The notes under the pieces: generated by a model
Seen by the model: the letters and a program-made list of their open reading frames with translations, nothing else
Databases searched by the model: none
What the model was told of the DNA's origin: nothing
Translations under genes and position numbers: made by a program
Part shown: one piece after another, positions 14,201 to 16,670 of the stretch
How positions within the stretch are numbered: the first letter of the stretch is position 1
Layout of the letters: every line of letters begins with the position of its first letter
Source: a bacterium
GTDB lineage: Bacteria; Patescibacteriota; JABMPQ01; JAQVVF01
Assembly (NCBI GenBank): GCA_030611905.1
Contig: JAUWOX010000007.1
Location: 1-16,670 of the forward strand
Direction of reading: 5' to 3'
Length of the DNA: 16,670 nt

Positions 14201-14459
14201 AAAAGAGGCGCGCTTCTTAGAAACTCAACTAAAAGAAAGAGAAAAAGAATTAAAGCCAGCTTATAAAATAAAGCCGACTCAGTCTCCGGCTGGTAAAGCA
14301 CCGGCGTTTCGTGTTAAAGTGAAAGGAGTAAGAAAACCGACCTTGAAAATGCCGAAGTTTAAAGTAAGAAAATTTGTTAAACCGACTAAAAAGTATATAA
14401 TCAAACCATTGTCAATGGGCGAGGTAAAAATTCCGCTAACGGCAATGCCAAATATATGA
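11235..14459 (+). CDS. Large internal virion/DNA-ejection-like protein
   Basis: The product is 1074 residues. The N-terminal 200 residues are Lys-rich with an eight-residue repeat (146-185). A long helical, coiled-coil-like region spans about 200-450. From about 505 there is a block seen in phage ejection or polyvalent virion proteins: NWYRYVNMLSSPKTQVINILGN (near 510; Ser-Pro-x-Thr and Asn), RPFVQTP-like APFVQTPMNILKQGLEHSP (near 705), and LRIGDKWISYSKLGPIAYPI (near 785), with hydrophobic ALIGSMVSLGAAFMAL between. These are amphipathic or membrane-active in character. The C-terminus is highly basic. Such proteins travel inside the capsid and help DNA cross the host envelope. No lysozyme or protease motif is evident. 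The start is uncertain: ATG 11235 and ATG 11286 both lack clear ribosome sites. Confidence 0.65.
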   Translation: MKRGLLQLILIEKIKKRMMQAAPAAIPAIGLYKAAPKIGRALQKAPEFKIPRQKLIPPLRALAGVAEFGPQMVGGAIRSYGRTLERVATPTGRKELKKSLFRVVKKPLRWETLREPAFEAALDIPDFFPGGFLFAGGLKMVGKGAGKKFVKEAGEKFVKETGEKFIKETGEKGIKEIAEKGVKKKITKKVAKFKIKTPEVKIKRPAYLGEIGELERKVDDLIGYTPGGIRSKDDAMREQLLQYTKEAAPPKVVKVIEKLENTLSELRNARLEWEGVEKGLKKYPQKLLQKEASKRAAIGRMSSEIKEMGEKLKKLEVEKVKVKGKVIQKSVHVFNINLDRLKTTKSGKKIIYETVEKLKPELSKIKGKTLGHKEVLKEAQRSQLLQGISPREHQKTAEATLLATRQRLTALSNEIAGLGGKATKTTWNEYVRLLKTVSSYAAEKGRALEALKIGAKGRTVRDEFIKEILKTGAKTDAIVVAARGVDFDNAKQVTEFYRKFVKPNASEILNWYRYVNMLSSPKTQVINILGNLFQAPLAVSEKLVSGTVDAVSSVLTGKTRQYYVEEVPHYVRGFVNAVPEAISNFRKALSGETVIKRPDVKRMPFTTKGLGWTYGSILRMMEGADVFFQTLFKAATKESLAYKYAKMGKKIAPEVLEGLVEKEALYRIFRQPLNAPEQGYVLKWIDQLTSGIYSLRRVPGLGWIAPFVQTPMNILKQGLEHSPMGIATIPGAAEKTPQVSKALIGSMVSLGAAFMALENRTTWKAPIGKKQKELFYATFQPYSLRIGDKWISYSKLGPIAYPIALSAAFKYEFERNPSDKVLENMGRAVLAMSDFFTDQSYLQGIGNAIDAVRGEEYAAKRLISGLGRQVIPLVSLQGWVARIVDDVYRHPESIAEHIKVGVPIVSKGVAPYRTPTGEPSKRQFIIFNAISPFQIRKHDPVYAQIYRAYQVLLRVKKVRSDLFKIAKDLDLTDEEKRKRILEKINRYRGKEARFLETQLKEREKELKPAYKIKPTQSPAGKAPAFRVKVKGVRKPTLKMPKFKVRKFVKPTKKYIIKPLSMGEVKIPLTAMPNI
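11670..11789 (+). repeat. Five in-frame 24-base repeats (eight-residue units)
   Basis: Residues 146-185 of the large virion protein read as five eight-residue units: GKKFVKEA, GEKFVKET, GEKFIKET, GEKGIKEI, AEKGVKKK. The middle units are most alike, suggesting local tandem duplication followed by drift. The period resembles an amphipathic, Lys/Glu-rich helical repeat. Confidence 0.8.
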
Positions 14460-15145
14460 CACTAAATGATTGGCAAAACTATCTGCACGCTGTTTATCAA
14501 GGAGATACTGATACTCCCACAGAAGGAACAGAGGATTGGGATTTCCGTGAGATTCTCTTAAGAGCGGCAATACAATCTTGGGATAATGAAAAAGGAATTC
14601 TTTGGGGAGAGCTTTGGAAACAGCTTTCAGATGCTTCAGACGGAGATAAAACAGTTGTAGCTGTAACTGTAGAATATGATTGTCCTATAGATTTTAGATT
14701 CCCCGGGAATTATGTTAGAACTACAGATGCAAGCGGGGTGCATACTTTTTGGCCGGTGGTAAAACCAGCAAAAGCAGAACTATTTAAAAACGAGTCTGCA
14801 ACTATTTGTTGGTTTACTGGAAACAAACAAGACGGATTTGATCTTCATTTTGGCGAACAACCAACCGCTGGACATACAATTAATTATCCTTATTACAAAG
14901 AGCCAGACATCCCAAGCGTTGCCGCTGATATAATTGAAATGGCTGATCCTTGGTTTGCAATTCATCATTCCTTATCAACCTTAAGAGAGAATGATGGCGA
15001 AGGAGACAGGGCTGGGCTGGAACTGGCAAAAGCAGAAGCAAAAATTAAAAACATGAGAACTAGGAATGTAATGCCAGCTTGGTATCAGGATAATTATGTT
15101 CCTGATCGGGATTTTGAAACTGGCACTCCGGGGTTCGGTGTATAA
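14456..15145 (+). CDS. Head-tail connector/adaptor protein
   Basis: The product is 229 residues. Its ATG overlaps the stop of the large virion protein (ATGA). The helical start WDFREILLRAAIQSWDNEKGILWGELWKQL, then VTVEYDCPIDFRFPGNYVR (strand, 'Y-x-C/L-P-x-DF' motif), a beta-rich middle, and a helical end DPWFAIHHSLSTLRENDGEGDRA with a C-terminal PAWYQDNYVP segment match the general layout of phage head-to-tail adaptors: helices packed under the portal with a beta domain and an arm. Its place just before the stopper/hub-like gene supports this. It would sit below the portal ring and link it to the tail nozzle. The family assignment is by pattern and position. Confidence 0.6.
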   Translation: MTLNDWQNYLHAVYQGDTDTPTEGTEDWDFREILLRAAIQSWDNEKGILWGELWKQLSDASDGDKTVVAVTVEYDCPIDFRFPGNYVRTTDASGVHTFWPVVKPAKAELFKNESATICWFTGNKQDGFDLHFGEQPTAGHTINYPYYKEPDIPSVAADIIEMADPWFAIHHSLSTLRENDGEGDRAGLELAKAEAKIKNMRTRNVMPAWYQDNYVPDRDFETGTPGFGV

Positions 15146-15147
15146 AC

Positions 15148-16670
15148 ATGCCACTTTTAGCTGGGCCAATACCAAGACTAAAGAATAGAAAACCAACCGC
15201 AATTCAAATTGATAGTTTTATCGGCGGATCAAATGTTTTATTCTCCGAAACTCGTCTCAAAAAAAATGAAGCCAAAGAATCTACCAATTTAATGCTTATT
15301 GAAGATGGGATTTGGGATAAGAGATGGGGAACACAGCAATATGGCCCGACTTTTGATGCAGACATAGACGGATTTTGTGAATATAAAAAGTCAGATGGCA
15401 CGACCGAGTTAATTGTTATTGCTGATGGGAAGGCTTGGAGAACTACAGATACAACAAAAACAGAGATTACCGGAGCAACTTTTACTGCTGGCAATGCTTG
15501 TTTTTTCATTCAGATCGGCACCAATCTTTATATCGGCAACGGAATTGATCCGATTGCACTTTACGGCGGTTCAACTCTTTCTGCTTATACGCCCCTTACA
15601 GTTCCTGCAAATTTAGCTTTAACTAGAGGTTCTTCTTTGTCTGCCGGGAGTTATACCTATCATTATCGTGTCTCGGCAGTTAATGCAGTTGGAGAAACAA
15701 CCCCTTGTACGGCTGTGAACACGACTGTTAACGAAGATCGGGATTTGTGGTCTGGAGACAATGATTATATTAATCTTGAATGGGATGATGTCAGCAACGC
15801 ATTAAAATACGTGGTTTATTTTGCTGATACGAGTGGTTATGAAGTTAAGCTGGCTGAAACTGCTGTTAGTACTTACAAAGACCTTGGAACGGCAGAACCA
15901 AACACTTATGTTGAGCCGCCAATTGACAATACAACCGGCGGACCTAAACTAAAATCAATGACATTGTCTGGAAATAAGATTTGGGGAACAGAACCAGACA
16001 ATCCTTACAGAACCTATTTTTCAGGATCAGGAGTTAATCTCGGAAATTTTTCACCTGCTTATGGCGGAGGATGGATAGATTTGGAAAGAGGTGGAAAGAA
16101 TACGGTAGTAAACGTGGTTGATTTTCAAGGTAACTGTCATGTTCTTTGTACTTCTGATGAAGGAAAGGGAACAATTTGGGAAATAGTATTAGAATCACAA
16201 ACAATTGGAAGTACGACGTTTACTGTTCCTATTCCAACAAAACTAATAGGAGCGGTTGGAACCCAATCACCTCTCGCTGTTGTTTTAGTTGAGAACGACG
16301 TGTTTTTTCTAAATAAAAGACAGATTGGAGTATTAGGAAACGAACCCGGAGTATTAAATGTTTTGAGAACAAATGAACTTTCAGCAAAAATCAGGTCATA
16401 TATTCAAAGCCTTCCCGGTGACAGCATTGACAAGGCTTGCAGTTATTATTATGACGCTAAAGTTTTCTTTTCAGTTTCTACAATATCTGGTGATCCTGAT
16501 AGAATTATCGTTTATGATCGGGAAAAGATGGCATGGTATAAAGACTGGACGATTGGAGTTAAACAATTTGGTGAATATACAGACGGTGATGATGTTACCC
16601 GCTTTTTAGGATCAAAAACTACTAAACTAATTGAATTCTCTCCTTCTTTTCAAGGAGACGATGGTGTAGC
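15148..16670 (+). CDS. Tail stopper/hub-like beta protein, truncated by window end
   Basis: An uninterrupted frame of 507 codons runs from ATG 15148 to the window edge, starting two bases after the adaptor stop. The N-terminal FIGGSNVLFSETRLKKNEA followed by NLMLIEDG-WDKRWGTQQYG is the opening typical of phage tail-hub or DNA-stabilisation (stopper) beta-propeller proteins, which begin 'GGxN...s..i.dnEa...N..l...G.l..R.G'. Residues about 151-250 look like a fibronectin type III-type insert (SYTYHYRVSAVNAVGETTP, then INLEWDDVSNALKYVVYFA). After it, repeated blade-like strands follow (NKIWGTEPDNPYRTYFSG, DVFFLNKRQIGVLG, RIIVYDREKMAWYKDW). It would plug the channel under the adaptor in a podovirus-like tail. 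The C-terminus is outside the window. Confidence 0.68.
   Translation, partial: MPLLAGPIPRLKNRKPTAIQIDSFIGGSNVLFSETRLKKNEAKESTNLMLIEDGIWDKRWGTQQYGPTFDADIDGFCEYKKSDGTTELIVIADGKAWRTTDTTKTEITGATFTAGNACFFIQIGTNLYIGNGIDPIALYGGSTLSAYTPLTVPANLALTRGSSLSAGSYTYHYRVSAVNAVGETTPCTAVNTTVNEDRDLWSGDNDYINLEWDDVSNALKYVVYFADTSGYEVKLAETAVSTYKDLGTAEPNTYVEPPIDNTTGGPKLKSMTLSGNKIWGTEPDNPYRTYFSGSGVNLGNFSPAYGGGWIDLERGGKNTVVNVVDFQGNCHVLCTSDEGKGTIWEIVLESQTIGSTTFTVPIPTKLIGAVGTQSPLAVVLVENDVFFLNKRQIGVLGNEPGVLNVLRTNELSAKIRSYIQSLPGDSIDKACSYYYDAKVFFSVSTISGDPDRIIVYDREKMAWYKDWTIGVKQFGEYTDGDDVTRFLGSKTTKLIEFSPSFQGDDGV

Noticed and set aside
16427..16456. TTGACA followed by TATGAC inside the tail-hub gene
   Set aside because: It lies within coding sequence with no downstream gene start; AT-rich coding produces such matches by chance.
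1..16670. Alternative genetic code (TGA recoding), tRNA genes, CRISPR arrays, diversity-generating repeats
   Set aside because: Full-length genes end normally at TGA with coupled ATGA starts, so no recoding is needed; I saw no cloverleaf-like tRNA, no regularly spaced repeats and no template/variable repeat pair or reverse transcriptase.

Overview
This window is part of a tailed double-stranded DNA bacteriophage genome, probably from a metagenome. Every supported gene reads on the + strand with the standard genetic code. Several starts have strong Shine-Dalgarno sequences (GGAGGTG, GGGGGTGA), so the host is a bacterium. The capsid gene is of the N4-gp56 family, and the head-to-tail genes at the right end look podovirus-like. 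The sequence does not identify the host; no integrase, terminase, portal or lysis gene lies in the window.

Layout. (1) 1-1909: head module, with a charged scaffold-like protein followed by the major capsid protein. (2) 1910-2999: a hairpin and a sigma70-type promoter, then a GroES-like co-chaperonin and two small unknown proteins. (3) 2974-9127: an AT-rich accessory region containing a sugar/surface-modification set (two-domain GT2 glycosyltransferase, SAM methyltransferase, NAD-dependent sugar epimerase, NodB-like deacetylase, GT-B glycosyltransferase). Three unrelated HNH-type nuclease genes are wedged into gene junctions of this region. It also carries a 75-residue protein resembling the Acb2/Tad1 cyclic-nucleotide sponges that block CBASS and Thoeris defence, a 36-residue basic protein and a small zinc-ribbon protein. 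(4) 9128-9546: a small membrane protein, a second copy of the promoter motif, and a textbook intrinsic terminator. (5) 9547-16670: late virion genes, comprising a small unknown protein, a Gly/Asn-linker protein of 496 residues, a protein of about 1074 residues resembling internal virion/DNA-ejection proteins, a head-tail adaptor, and a stopper/tail-hub-like protein that runs off the window.

How the parts may work together (inference). The co-chaperonin beside the capsid gene probably assists capsid protein folding, as T4 gp31 does. The glycosyltransferase, epimerase, methyltransferase and deacetylase genes sit inside the structural region, so they may decorate the virion or alter the host surface. 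The Acb2/Tad1-like protein would protect the infection from cyclic-nucleotide-based immunity. The HNH genes look like selfish elements that have settled at gene boundaries. The two promoter copies, one after the capsid gene and one before the late virion genes, may be a phage-specific regulatory pair.
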